A stretch of DNA of 64,000 nt from an uncultured Collinsella sp. Lineage in GTDB: Bacteria; Actinomycetota; Coriobacteriia; Coriobacteriales; Coriobacteriaceae. The DNA is taken from contig CASDZW010000004.1 of NCBI GenBank assembly GCA_949285915.1, positions 1 through 64,000 on the forward strand, in the 5' to 3' direction. How positions within the stretch are numbered: the first letter of the stretch is position 1; each line of letters starts with the position of its first letter. The translations under genes were made by a program, and so were the position numbers. The notes under the pieces were generated by a model. It had not been told where the DNA came from and made no database searches. It saw nothing but the letters and a program-made list of their open reading frames with translations. Positions 1 through 8,766 of this stretch are shown in pieces.

Positions 1-143
1 CGATACGTAGCGGTCTTCACCTTTCCCGCCGCTGCCAGCTCGTCCATGCGCGCCTTCGTGGACTCAAGCTCGTCGCGCACGCCGGCGGCAAAGTCGTCGT
101 AGGCCGCAAGGCGCTCCGCATCGTCCAGGTTCTTCTCGCCCAT
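1..143 (-). CDS. Small acidic helical protein, N-terminal part only
   Basis: The first 47 codons are visible before the gene runs off the window edge. The ATG overlaps the stop of the upstream tautomerase gene in a TGATG arrangement, so the two are translationally coupled in one minus-strand operon. The visible part is rich in Asp, Glu, Ala and Lys, with no membrane segment or signal peptide, and looks wholly alpha-helical or coiled. I do not recognise the family. The tight coupling to a MIF-type tautomerase is the only functional hint. Confidence 0.6.
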   Translation of the reverse strand, partial: MGEKNLDDAERLAAYDDFAAGVRDELESTKARMDELAAAGKVKTATY

Positions 144-493
144 CAGAAGTTAGCCCCGTTCCAGCCAAAGTCAGGCGTCCAGCCGTAGCGGATGTAGAGC
201 CTAGACGCGTCCACGCCCAGCTCGCGACAAATCGCGGGCGTGACCTCCTCGGTGAAGCGCCGCCACGCGCTGCCGGGAACCTCGGAGCGCGCGAACACGC
301 TCACATCCACGAGGGCGCAGGGCTCGGAGTCGTCGCCGGCAAAGTAGATGGGTGCGCATTCGTCAAAAAGGCACATGAGCCATTGCTCGGACTTGCCGGG
401 GATGGTCTCGATGGCAGATCCGTATGCGGTCTTGAGCGCTATGCGCGCATCCTCGGGGATGGGCGTGGACGCATGGGTCTTGATAACGGGCAT
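143..493 (-). CDS. MIF/phenylpyruvate tautomerase-family protein
   Basis: A 116-aa protein of the tautomerase/MIF superfamily, which uses an N-terminal proline (here Pro2) as catalytic base for keto-enol tautomerisation. Family marks are MPVI at the start, IPGKSEQWLM around residues 31-40, YFAGDDSEPCALVDV in the middle, and a C-terminal GWNGANF close to the GWNGSTF end of animal MIF and bacterial relatives. Length is normal for the family. The start is set by GGAGGAG upstream and by the need for Met-Pro. The physiological substrate in bacteria is unclear. It is coupled by overlap to the small helical gene downstream. Confidence 0.88.
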   Translation of the reverse strand: MPVIKTHASTPIPEDARIALKTAYGSAIETIPGKSEQWLMCLFDECAPIYFAGDDSEPCALVDVSVFARSEVPGSAWRRFTEEVTPAICRELGVDASRLYIRYGWTPDFGWNGANF

Positions 494-572
494 GATGGCT
501 CCTCCCTGTTCTGTCTCAGAGTTTCATCATACCCAAAGGAGGCGATATGGCGTCTTCCTCCGCGCAAACGCG

Positions 573-1343
573 TTACCGCGTAAACGGGGCGATGGCGCGC
601 ACGGCGGCGTCGATCGCGGCGGCGACGAGCTCCGGGTCCTCGATGCGCAGGATGACCTTGCCACGGAAGCCGTACTCGGTGATGTCGGAGAAGAGCACCT
701 TGACGGGTGGGTCGGAGACGATGGGGGAGACTGCGCACACGGCTGTCTCGGTTGCCTGCGCTATGCGGTCGGCGTCCTCTGCGAGCGGCTTTTCGGTCGA
801 GGTGATGGCAAAGGGCACCACGACGAGGCTCGCCGGCGGCAGCTTGACAAAGGAGCTTTTCGACAGAACCGAGTTGGGGATGATGATGGTCTGACCGGTA
901 GCATTCTCAATGGTGGTGTGCCGCAGCCCCACGTCGGTCACTACACCTTGGTCGGTGCCGACGCGGATGTGGTCGCCGGGAGCCACAACCCGCATGAAGG
1001 TGAGCTGCAGGCCGCCGATGAGGTTGGAGAGCGTGTCCTGGAAGCCGAGCGAGATGGCGATACCGCCGACGCCAAGGGCGGCAACGAAGGTGCTCACGTT
1101 GACGTCGAAGCAGGTCTCGAGGATGATGCTTCCCCCTACAAACCAGACGGCGCCGCGGGCGATGTTGACGATGATGGAGGTTGCGGGAAGCGGGTTCTCG
1201 TCGCTGCGCAGGATGCGCCGGAGCCCGTGGGCGATGGCACGCTCGCAGACAAACGTTATCGCCAAAAGGATGGCAAACCAGGCGACCTGACGCATCCAGC
1301 CTTCGGGGAGGATGGAGAGGAGCTGGGTGAGAAACTGGTCCAT
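573..1343 (-). CDS. MscS-family mechanosensitive ion channel
   Basis: A 256-aa small-conductance mechanosensitive channel, a membrane protein that relieves turgor on osmotic downshock. Two or three membrane segments are visible (about residues 18-36, 58-76 and the pore helix). The pore and beta-domain signature ALGVGGIAISLGFQ, followed by LSNLIGGLQL and a P-G-D-x-I turn, is the classic TM3 to beta-domain transition. It is short, like the minimal MscS type. It precedes the tautomerase gene on the same strand by about 80 bp and is divergent from the patatin gene. The ribosome binding site is weak. Confidence 0.92.
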   Translation of the reverse strand: MDQFLTQLLSILPEGWMRQVAWFAILLAITFVCERAIAHGLRRILRSDENPLPATSIIVNIARGAVWFVGGSIILETCFDVNVSTFVAALGVGGIAISLGFQDTLSNLIGGLQLTFMRVVAPGDHIRVGTDQGVVTDVGLRHTTIENATGQTIIIPNSVLSKSSFVKLPPASLVVVPFAITSTEKPLAEDADRIAQATETAVCAVSPIVSDPPVKVLFSDITEYGFRGKVILRIEDPELVAAAIDAAVRAIAPFTR

Positions 1344-1475
1344 GCGCGTGTCCCGTCTGCCGCTGGCGTCGTGATGCTCCCATGGTATACCCGCACCCCT
1401 TTGCGCAATGCGGGAATCTCGGCGGCGGCGCTGCGCGTATACTGTCCTGCAGACGAGTTGACGGAAGGACCGATA

Positions 1476-2426
1476 ATGTCACAAGCCCCGACCACCATAA
1501 CGACGCCCCAGGGAACGACCTATGTTGTGGGCGATCCTATTGTGGATGTTCCCGCGCCCGAGCCGGTGCGCGGGGCGGATACCACGGGCGTGGTGCTCGA
1601 GGGTGGCGGCATGCGCGGTCTTTTTACCGCGGGCGTGATCGATGTGTGGATGGAGCACGGCATTACCGCCGCCGAGGTCGTGGGCGTGTCTGCGGGCGCT
1701 ACGTTTGGGTGCAACTTCAAATCGCGCCAGATTGGGCGCGCCCGTCGCTACAATGAGCGGTTCTGCACAGATCCTCGGTACAGCGGTTTTAAGAACCTGT
1801 TCACCACCGGAGACCTCTACAGCAGAGACTTTGCGTACGGCGAGGTGCCCTGGGTGCACGATCCCTTTGATCTGGACACGTTCGAGCGCAACCCCATGCG
1901 GTTTTTCACCACCTCGACCGACCTCGCCTCGGGCGAGGCGGTGTATCACGAGCTTTCTGGCGACGGCGGCGATATTATCGAGTGGATTCGCTCGTCCGCC
2001 TCGATTCCGGTGCTCTCGCGCCCGGTCGAGCGCGACGGCAGGCTGCTGCTCGACGGCGGCGTGGCAGACTCCATCCCGCTTGACTGGATGCTTGAGCGCG
2101 GGCACCAAAAGACGGTGCTCGTCCTCACGCAGCCGCAGGGCTACCGCAAAGAGCCCAATGCGGTCATGCCGTTTCTGCGTCTATGGTTCCGTCATTATCC
2201 TCAGTTCGTCGCGCAGCTCGCCAACCGTCACGAGCGCTACAACGCTACGCTCGACAAGATCAAGCGCCTCGAGCGGGCGGGCGAGATCTTTGTGGTGCGG
2301 CCGAGCTCTTCGGTCAAGACGCCGGCGGTCGTGCGCGACCCGGCTGTGCTCGAGGAGGTCTATCAGCGCGGGCGCGCCGATGCGGAGGCGGCACTCGATG
2401 GCCTTGTGGCCTATCTAGATGCGTAA
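1476..2426 (+). CDS. Patatin-like phospholipase
   Basis: A 316-aa patatin-family serine hydrolase, likely cytoplasmic and acting on acyl lipids. The oxyanion-hole motif GGGMRG is at residues 43-48, the nucleophile elbow GVSAG at 70-74 (Ser72) and the catalytic DGG at 193-195, so the Ser-Asp dyad is complete. The ATG at 1476 follows GGAAGG. A much longer upstream reading frame exists but is antisense to the MscS gene and was not used as the start. Closest in type to the YjjU-like bacterial patatins with an extra C-terminal helical region. The substrate is unknown. Confidence 0.9.
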   Translation: MSQAPTTITTPQGTTYVVGDPIVDVPAPEPVRGADTTGVVLEGGGMRGLFTAGVIDVWMEHGITAAEVVGVSAGATFGCNFKSRQIGRARRYNERFCTDPRYSGFKNLFTTGDLYSRDFAYGEVPWVHDPFDLDTFERNPMRFFTTSTDLASGEAVYHELSGDGGDIIEWIRSSASIPVLSRPVERDGRLLLDGGVADSIPLDWMLERGHQKTVLVLTQPQGYRKEPNAVMPFLRLWFRHYPQFVAQLANRHERYNATLDKIKRLERAGEIFVVRPSSSVKTPAVVRDPAVLEEVYQRGRADAEAALDGLVAYLDA

Positions 2427-2610
2427 ATGTTCTGTTACTGAATACGTCACATCTTTGCGGGTATAGGAAACTCAAAGATGCGTACATATGCCATGCGGCC
2501 TTCGCGTCATCGAGAGGGCCGCTTTTCGTATCGCGACGCCGCGGGTTTGCGCCATACGTGATCCCGACGCCGCATGTCCGCATACCGTTTTACCTACCCG
2601 AGAGGACTCC

Positions 2611-4620
2611 ATGCACGGCGACACCATTTTGCTGCTCACCTTTGTATTCGCCCTCGTCGCGGCGTTCGCCGGCGGTCTCGTTGCGCGAGCGCTCCACCTG
2701 CCGCCCATCGTGGGATATCTGCTCGGCGGCTTTGCGGTGGGGCCCTTCACGCCGGGCTTCATCGGCGATTCGCATGCCATGAGCCAGCTCTCCGAGGTCG
2801 GTGTCATGTTCATGATGTTCGGCGTCGGTATGCACTTCTCAATACGTGACCTGCTCTCGGTCAAGGGCATCGCCATCCCCGGCGCGGTGCTGCAGATCGC
2901 GCTCGGCACGCTTGCCGGCTGGGGGCTCGCGCAGGCGCTTGGCTGGTCGAGCGAGGCGGGCATTATGCTGGGCCTTTCGGTGAGTATCGCCTCTACCGTC
3001 GTGCTCATCCGTAACCTCACCGACGCGGGCCGCTATCAGAGCGCGGGCGGACGTGTGGCAACCGGCTGGCTCATTGTGGAGGACTTGGCGACCATCGTCA
3101 TCTTGGTCATTTTGCCGGTGGTGTTTGGCCCGGGCGAGGTTGCGGGTCCGGCGCTTGCGTTCGAGGTGGTCGAGGCGCTCGTGCTCACGGCCGCGTTTGT
3201 GGCGCTCATGCTCGTGGTGGGGTCGCGCGTCTTGCCGTGGCTCCTCACCAAGATCGCCCGCTTCTGCCCGCGCGAGCTCTTCCAGCTCGCGGTGGTGGTT
3301 GTGGCGCTCGGGGTCGCCATGGTCGCCTCGCTTGTCTTCAACGTGTCGGTTGCGCTCGGCGCGTTTCTCGCCGGCGTGGTGGTGAGCGGTTCTGCGCTTT
3401 CGCACCGCATCGCAGCGGAGGCCGTTCCCTTTCAAGACCTGTTCTCCATCATCTTCTTTGCCTCGGTGGGCATGATGGTCGACCCGGCGGTGCTCGTGGC
3501 GCACCTGGGCGAGCTTCTCGCCATCGTGGCGCTCATCATGGCCGGCAAATGGCTCATCAACATGGTGCTCGGCATCGTGCTCTCCGCGGGGCTCGGCACC
3601 ACGCTCACCGTTGCCGCCGGTCTTTCGCAGATAGGCGAGTTCTCCTTCATCATCGGTCAGCTCGGCGTGTCGCTCGGCGTGCTCACCTCCGAGCAGTACA
3701 GTCTCATCTTGGGCGGCGCCGTCATCTCGATCGCGCTCAACTCGTTTGTGTTCAAGTCTGTCGACCCGCTCGAGCACGTGCTCGGCGCGCACCCGCTGTT
3801 CCACAAGCTCTACGACCGTCACGTGCGCACCATCGAGACGCCCGGTGCAAAGACGCTCGCCAACCATGTGGTCGTGGTGGGCTACGGCCATGCGGGTCGT
3901 TGCGTGGCAGATGTGCTCGCCCGGCTCGATATTCCGTGCCTGGTGGTGGAGCGCGCCTTCGAGGCGGCCGAGGAGGCAGAAGCGGCCGGCCTCATGGTGT
4001 TCCAGGGCGATGCGGCCAACTCCACTATCCTCGAGCACGCACGGCTCGACGCGGCACGCCTGCTCGTGGTCGCCATCGATCAGGAGGCGTCCGCGGAGCT
4101 TGTCGCCCGCGAGGCGCGCGAGCTCGCGCCGGGGCTCACGGTCGTTGCGCGTGCCGACTCCGATGGCGCGGTCGAGGCGCTCGTAGAGGCGGGTGCCGCT
4201 GACGTGGTGCGCCCCGAGCTGGAGGGCGGCATCGAGCTCATGCGCCATGCGCTGCTGCGCCTGGGCTATCGCCCCCAACAGATTCAGGGCTACGCGAACG
4301 ACCTGCGTGAGAGCGGCTACGAGGCTCTGGGCGATGGCGCGCAGCTTGCCCGCGTCCGTGCGGTCGAGCGCCTCATGACGGCGATGCGCGACCTCGAGCT
4401 CGACTGGGTTGAGGTGGAGGAGGGGAGTGCGCTTGCCGGCACCACCCTGGCGGAAAACGACCTGCGTGCCCGTACGGGAGCGCAGGTGGTGGCACTGCGC
4501 CGCGGCGAGGCGGTAACGCTTGCCGTCGCGCCCGACGAGGTTCTGCGCGTGGGCGATGTGCTCGGCCTCATGGCTTCACCCGAGGGACTCTCCGCCGCGG
4601 AGCGCGAGCTTGCGGGCTAG
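2611..4620 (+). CDS. Kef/YbaL-type monovalent cation:proton antiporter
   Basis: A 669-aa CPA2 family antiporter. Residues 1 to about 390 are the 12-13 segment Na/H-exchanger core, with LPPIVGYLLGG and the GPFTPGFI and LMFGVGMHF-like stretches resembling E. coli YbaL. From about residue 418 there is a TrkA-N (RCK) domain with the nucleotide motif GYGHAG, and a TrkA-C domain fills the last 80 residues. Together these indicate ligand-gated K+ or Na+ efflux. The ATG at 2611 follows AGAGGA and matches the family start; an upstream extension lacks homology and was rejected. The gene stands alone and converges on the kinase gene downstream. Confidence 0.9.
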   Translation: MHGDTILLLTFVFALVAAFAGGLVARALHLPPIVGYLLGGFAVGPFTPGFIGDSHAMSQLSEVGVMFMMFGVGMHFSIRDLLSVKGIAIPGAVLQIALGTLAGWGLAQALGWSSEAGIMLGLSVSIASTVVLIRNLTDAGRYQSAGGRVATGWLIVEDLATIVILVILPVVFGPGEVAGPALAFEVVEALVLTAAFVALMLVVGSRVLPWLLTKIARFCPRELFQLAVVVVALGVAMVASLVFNVSVALGAFLAGVVVSGSALSHRIAAEAVPFQDLFSIIFFASVGMMVDPAVLVAHLGELLAIVALIMAGKWLINMVLGIVLSAGLGTTLTVAAGLSQIGEFSFIIGQLGVSLGVLTSEQYSLILGGAVISIALNSFVFKSVDPLEHVLGAHPLFHKLYDRHVRTIETPGAKTLANHVVVVGYGHAGRCVADVLARLDIPCLVVERAFEAAEEAEAAGLMVFQGDAANSTILEHARLDAARLLVVAIDQEASAELVAREARELAPGLTVVARADSDGAVEALVEAGAADVVRPELEGGIELMRHALLRLGYRPQQIQGYANDLRESGYEALGDGAQLARVRAVERLMTAMRDLELDWVEVEEGSALAGTTLAENDLRARTGAQVVALRRGEAVTLAVAPDEVLRVGDVLGLMASPEGLSAAERELAG

Positions 4621-4680
4621 TTCGGTGGCAGGTACCAGAGGGTGCTGATGAGCGTTTTCGCGCCCTGTTCTTCGCTCCCT

Positions 4681-4867
4681 GTGTGCGCTTGTAACGCCTC
4701 ATGTGCATCTGTCACACCCCGTGTGCATCTGTCACGCTATATGCCTGATGAAGCGTTACCGATGCACATAAAGTGTGACGGATGCACATGGTCCGTGCAA
4801 AGTGCACATGCAGCGTGACGAATGCACACGCCGCGCTACGAATGCACACGCCGCGTTACGAATTCGC
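4681..4867. repeat. 20-bp-period inverted repeat array between convergent genes
   Basis: Units recur at exactly 20-bp steps. Three copies in one orientation have TGTGC at 4682, 4702 and 4722 (for example TGTGCATCTGTCACA). Then five copies lie in the opposite orientation, with GCACA at 4764, 4784, 4804, 4824 and 4844 (for example TGTGACGGATGCACA), and a decayed sixth follows near 4861. The left arm 4681-4738 is complementary in register to 4752-4809, roughly 43 of 58 positions, so a long imperfect hairpin can form. It fills the gap between two convergent genes and could act as a two-way terminator, a protein-binding array, or both. Confidence 0.75.
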
Positions 4868-4878
4868 AAACAGCGCAC

Positions 4879-5889
4879 CTACGCCGCGGGCAGCGCGACC
4901 GTGATGGCGAGCGTGTCGCCCGCCACCTCGGCAAAGGCAGTGCCCCCCATGGCGTCCACGAGGCGTGCCACAATGGCGAGGCCGAGCCCCGTCCCCTCGC
5001 CTGTGCGCGCGGCGTCGCTGCGGTAGAAACGGTCGAAAAGTCGCGCCGCGTCGATGCGCGAGGCATCTGCCACCGGGTTTTTGAAACGTATCGTCACGCA
5101 ATCTGCTGGTAAGGTCGCATTCGCTGTGCCGACGGCGCGTGCGAGCTCTCTGCCTGTGGGCGCGCCGCCGTCTGCCGGTGTCGCAGCGGCGACCTCACGT
5201 GCAACCTCCACTGTCGGCGCGCCCGTACCGTGCCGCAGGGTATTGACAGTGAGGTTCATGAGCACGCGTCCAAGCGCCTCGCGGTTGGCGAGTGCACGGA
5301 CGCTCTCGCCGATTTCGACGCAGCGGATTATCGGCTCCCAGCCGCGGGCGGTAAGGTCGGGGTAGAACGAGAGGAGCGCCTCAGAAAGCGCAGGCATGAC
5401 CTCCACGGGTTCGGTCGCGAGGGTAAAATCCGGGTCGTTCGCCCGTGCATACTCAAAGAGGCCGTCCACCAGCTCGCGCATGGTGCCCAGGCGTTCGGTT
5501 GCCTGGGTGCGGTAACGAGTGGCCTCCTCCTCGTTCTCGGCGCGCTCAGCGAGCTGGAGGTACCCCTGGGCACCGGCGAGCGGCGTGCGGATATCGTGGC
5601 TGAGCGATGCGAGGTCCTGCTGGAAGGCGCCCTTCGCACGCTCGGCGGCGATGCGTTCCCCCTCGGTTCGGTCGAACTCGGCGTTCAGCGCCTGAGCAAG
5701 CTGTGTGAGGCCGGCACTTCGCACATGTAACGTGATGCGTGCGTTGCTGGAACCTCGGTCGGCGCGCGTCTCGACGAGGCGGGCGATGCGTGCGAGTTCG
5801 CGATCGCGTGCGAGAAGGAGGAGGCCGCAGAGCGCACCCGCCGCGCCGAGAACGGCTACGAGAATCAAAAGTATCGTCTGCACCTCCAT
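4879..5889 (-). CDS. Sensor histidine kinase of a Bcr/Lan-type ABC module
   Basis: A 336-aa HisKA/HATPase kinase with one N-terminal membrane helix (about residues 5-26) and no sizeable sensor domain. The H-box SLSHDIRTPL puts the phosphorylated His at 98. An N-box variant (NLTVNTLRHG) and GEGTGLGLAIV near the C-terminus complete the catalytic domain. The ATG at 5889 follows GGGGAGG; longer readings overlap the permease. Kinases this small with almost no extracytoplasmic part usually sense through their partner ABC transporter, whose permease, ATPase and regulator lie just upstream in the same direction. Confidence 0.9.
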   Translation of the reverse strand: MEVQTILLILVAVLGAAGALCGLLLLARDRELARIARLVETRADRGSSNARITLHVRSAGLTQLAQALNAEFDRTEGERIAAERAKGAFQQDLASLSHDIRTPLAGAQGYLQLAERAENEEEATRYRTQATERLGTMRELVDGLFEYARANDPDFTLATEPVEVMPALSEALLSFYPDLTARGWEPIIRCVEIGESVRALANREALGRVLMNLTVNTLRHGTGAPTVEVAREVAAATPADGGAPTGRELARAVGTANATLPADCVTIRFKNPVADASRIDAARLFDRFYRSDAARTGEGTGLGLAIVARLVDAMGGTAFAEVAGDTLAITVALPAA

Positions 5890-5924
5890 GGGCACCTCCC
5901 CGTCCCTAGGTGATATTTTGCCAC

Positions 5925-6728
5925 CTACAGCGTTTTGCGACGGAAGACAATCCAGCCGAGCGCGCCCGCTGCGATTGCCCAGCCCACGGCGACGAGCGCG
6001 GTGTGCACGAGTGCACCCGCATCCCCGGCGACGAAGGACGTGCCGTTGCCGAGTCCCATCGCCTGTCTGTAGAGCATGTTGTCGATAGCAAATTGCGCCA
6101 GGTCCGTTGCCGGCGGTAGGAAGGCCGCGACCATGCCAAAGAGCAACATGAACCCGTTGCCTACGATGCCGAGGCCCACGAACATGGTGCTCACCCAGGC
6201 GAGCGTTTCCCCGCGGGAGAGGATGGCGCAGAGGGCGCAGACGACGGTGTAGGTAAACCCGACGAGCGATGCCAGGCTCCACCACATGAGCAACTGCGAT
6301 ATGTTCGTGACGCTCTCAACGCGCATGCCGAGCATCCAAGGGATGAGCCCGAAGCAGGCGAGCATGACGCCCGGAAGAACGAGTGCAAACAACGCGCCAA
6401 CTGCGATTTTTGAGGCGAGGTAACCGCTTCGGGCGCCACCACCGACGAGTACGGTTTTGAACCCGCTCGCCTTCCAATCGCTTGCGACCAGATACGTGGG
6501 AGCGTAGGAGGCAAGCAGAGGCAGAAAGCCAGAAAGGAAGGCTATCTCCGCCGTGACGTCAAGCGCGTTGGGGAAGTCCACCGCAGAGATTGGCTCGCCC
6601 GCGCTGATGGCGATGACTATGTTCACTCCGATGAAGAACAGACAGAAACCGACGATAAAGAGCAAAACGCCTGCCGTCACGCCCGAGCGGTGCAGGCGGT
6701 AGAGGTCGGCGCGCAGGAAGTTCAGCAT
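5925..6728 (-). CDS. ABC-2 permease of a lantibiotic/bacitracin-type exporter
   Basis: A 267-aa integral membrane protein with six predicted segments (about residues 18-38, 62-80, 103-128, 145-170, 180-205 and 235-256). It starts MLNFLRADLYRLHRS, typical of BcrB/LanE-like permeases. It follows the ATPase gene by 6 bp and precedes the kinase gene by about 35 bp. The set probably exports, or confers immunity to, a membrane-active peptide. That is inferred from gene order and size, not from sequence identity to a known immunity protein. Confidence 0.85.
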   Translation of the reverse strand: MLNFLRADLYRLHRSGVTAGVLLFIVGFCLFFIGVNIVIAISAGEPISAVDFPNALDVTAEIAFLSGFLPLLASYAPTYLVASDWKASGFKTVLVGGGARSGYLASKIAVGALFALVLPGVMLACFGLIPWMLGMRVESVTNISQLLMWWSLASLVGFTYTVVCALCAILSRGETLAWVSTMFVGLGIVGNGFMLLFGMVAAFLPPATDLAQFAIDNMLYRQAMGLGNGTSFVAGDAGALVHTALVAVGWAIAAGALGWIVFRRKTL

Positions 6729-6734
6729 CGCCCA

Positions 6735-7712
6735 TCACCTACCTTTACGAGAGAAACGGACACCGGAGCGGCTTGCGGCATTGTCGCGTATGGCGCCGCT
6801 GTCGTCCACGTCATGTCCACCCATGAGCTTCACAAAGAACGCCTCACGGTCGCCCTCTGTGCGGTGCAGGTCGGAAAGTGCTATGCCCTCGCTCATGAGG
6901 ACCTCGCCCACACGCGCGGTGTCCACGTCGCCGTCGATGCGCAGGGTGTTGTCCGGCATCATCTGAATACATCCGCCGCGGACGCGTTCGGTGAGCGTCG
7001 CGAGGGCGCGCTCTGGCTCAGTGCAGCTGAGGGAAAGGTAGCTCGCACACTCCTCCTCCACGGCGGCTGCTGTCAGCTCCCGCACCATGTGGCCGTCGCG
7101 GATGATGCCGTAGCAGGTACACATGCGCTCGAGCTGGTCGAGTACATGCGAGCTGATGAGCACCGTCACGCCGCGTTCGCGGTTGAGACGCACGATCAGC
7201 GTGCGGATGGCACGTGCCGCGTCCGGGTCGAGGCCGTTCAGCGGTTCGTCCAGCATAAGCACGCTTGGGTTGCCCATGAGGGCGAGCGCGATGCCAAGAC
7301 GCTGCTTCATGCCCATGGAGAAACGCTTGGCTTTCTGCCGTCCCGTGTCGGCGAGACCCACCGCGTGAAGCAGCTCTTGGCAGGTTTTCTTGGCGTCTAC
7401 GATGCCAAGGGTGAGTGCCTTTACCATGAGGTTGTCGTATGCGGACAGGCCGGGGTAGATACCGGGGCTCTCAATGAGTGTGCCTACCGCCGGATGCGCC
7501 TCACAGGGCGCAAGCGAGGCGCCTAACACGTTCACCTCGCCCGCGGTTGCCGGCATGAGCCCTGCCACGATTTTCATGGTGGTGGACTTTCCCGACCCGT
7601 TCTTGCCGATGAACCCGTAGATCTCGCCGCGTCCCACGGTAAGGTTGAGGCTGCGAAGGGCCCGTTTGCCGCGGAATGTCTTCTCGAGCGCATGCGTCTC
7701 GATGGCGTTCAT
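6735..7712 (-). CDS. ABC transporter ATP-binding protein, BcrA type
   Basis: A 325-aa ATPase. Walker A GKNGSGKST is at residues 36-44, the signature SMGMKQRL near 131-138 and Walker B LMLDEP at 151-156, followed by the switch His in ISSHVLDQL. A roughly 100-residue C-terminal extension is typical of BcrA/LanF drug and peptide exporters. The ATG at 7712 follows AAAGGAG. It sits between the response regulator and the permease in one minus-strand operon. Loss of the last residues would not affect the core motifs, all of which are intact. Confidence 0.92.
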   Translation of the reverse strand: MNAIETHALEKTFRGKRALRSLNLTVGRGEIYGFIGKNGSGKSTTMKIVAGLMPATAGEVNVLGASLAPCEAHPAVGTLIESPGIYPGLSAYDNLMVKALTLGIVDAKKTCQELLHAVGLADTGRQKAKRFSMGMKQRLGIALALMGNPSVLMLDEPLNGLDPDAARAIRTLIVRLNRERGVTVLISSHVLDQLERMCTCYGIIRDGHMVRELTAAAVEEECASYLSLSCTEPERALATLTERVRGGCIQMMPDNTLRIDGDVDTARVGEVLMSEGIALSDLHRTEGDREAFFVKLMGGHDVDDSGAIRDNAASRSGVRFSRKGR

Positions 7713-7820
7713 GGTCGCATCTCCTTTCACTCGACGTTCATCTTGGCATAGAAGATACGGACCGAGCTGCAAGAAGGCGCCAGCAAACCTGCAAGATTAT
7801 TGCAAGATTGGGCCCGTTTG

Positions 7821-8579
7821 CTAACAACGCAGCTTGAAACCGATGCCCCAGACCGTCTCGATATGGGTATCGGCGCCCGACGCTTTGAGCTTGGAGCGGA
7901 GGTTGCCCATGTGGGTGACGACGGTTTTCTCGTCCGCAACGGTGGGGATGAGCGCTGGGTCGTCGGTGCAGCAGAGTGTGTAGAGTTCGCGCTTGGTGAA
8001 GACGCGGTCTGGGTGTTCCATGAGCGTGGCGAGAAGATCGAACTCGGTGCGGGTCAGCCTGACAGGTGCGCCTGCCACCGTGAACGTGCGAGTCTCAGGC
8101 GAGAGGCGCCAGGTGCCAAATGCGAGCACGCGCTCCTCAGGGTCTGTAGCGCGCTCGTCTTCGCATCCGTGCGCGGTCGTTGCGTCGCCTTGCGCGCGTC
8201 TGAGGAGCGCTTCTGCACGGGCGGCAAGTTCATCGAGGTCAAACGGTTTGACAAGATAATCGTCCGCACCGGTGCGCAGAAGTGCCACCCGGTCAGACAC
8301 CGCACCTTTGGCCGAGGTCACGATGATGGGAACGTTCCCCAGCCGTGTGCGTGCAAACGGCACGAGCTCCTCGCCGGGCATGCCGGGCAGCATGAGGTCG
8401 GTGATGATGAGGTTAAAACCGGTTCCGCACGCGCAGTCCCGCGTCGCTTCCTCAATAACGAGCCTAGCCTCGCTTCCCGAGAAGACGGGCACGGTGGTAT
8501 AGCCCTCTTGATTGAGAAAGGTGCACACGATTTCGTTCAGGCTGGCGTCGTCTTCTACCACGAGCACGCGTCCGGCCAT
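7821..8579 (-). CDS. OmpR-family response regulator
   Basis: A 252-aa two-domain regulator. The receiver has acidic residues E9, D10 and D11, phosphoacceptor Asp61 in IITDLMLPG, and the conserved Lys at 112 in VKPF. The C-terminal winged helix covers about residues 150-252 (TRTEFDLLATLMEHPDRVFTK). The inter-domain linker is long and acidic, around residues 122-145. It is the first gene of the regulator-ATPase-permease-kinase operon that runs to 4879, and it probably activates it. Its promoter region (8580-8766) is shared with a divergent two-component system. Confidence 0.92.
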   Translation of the reverse strand: MAGRVLVVEDDASLNEIVCTFLNQEGYTTVPVFSGSEARLVIEEATRDCACGTGFNLIITDLMLPGMPGEELVPFARTRLGNVPIIVTSAKGAVSDRVALLRTGADDYLVKPFDLDELAARAEALLRRAQGDATTAHGCEDERATDPEERVLAFGTWRLSPETRTFTVAGAPVRLTRTEFDLLATLMEHPDRVFTKRELYTLCCTDDPALIPTVADEKTVVTHMGNLRSKLKASGADTHIETVWGIGFKLRC

Positions 8580-8684
8580 GTTTCCTCCTGAGTTGTTGTG
8601 CGCCGAGCAGTCGGCATCATGCTAGCACGCCGGTCCTCTGCTGGTCGGCTCCCTCTGGGGGTTTTGCTTATCTAGCGGGCCTTG

Positions 8685-8701
8685 GCTTAACGCTAGCTTA
8701 A
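8685..8701 (+). promoter_or_regulatory. Candidate response-regulator box
   Basis: Two copies of GCTTAA start at 8685 and 8696, 11 bp apart. This is the usual helical spacing of OmpR/PhoB-type half sites. They lie about 65-80 bp upstream of the VanR-like gene start and in the region shared with the divergent regulator. Either regulator could bind here; autoregulation of the downstream pair is the simplest reading. Confidence 0.4.
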
Positions 8702-8766
8702 TTTCTGCAATGCCCGGCACCCGTCCGGCTTCGCTGGGCATAATGGGGGCCAGGGAAGGAGTGCCC

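Noticed and set aside
348-1475. Long 5' extension in frame with the patatin gene
   Set aside because: It is antisense to the clear MscS gene and has no homology; the ribosome binding site at 1476 fits the family start.
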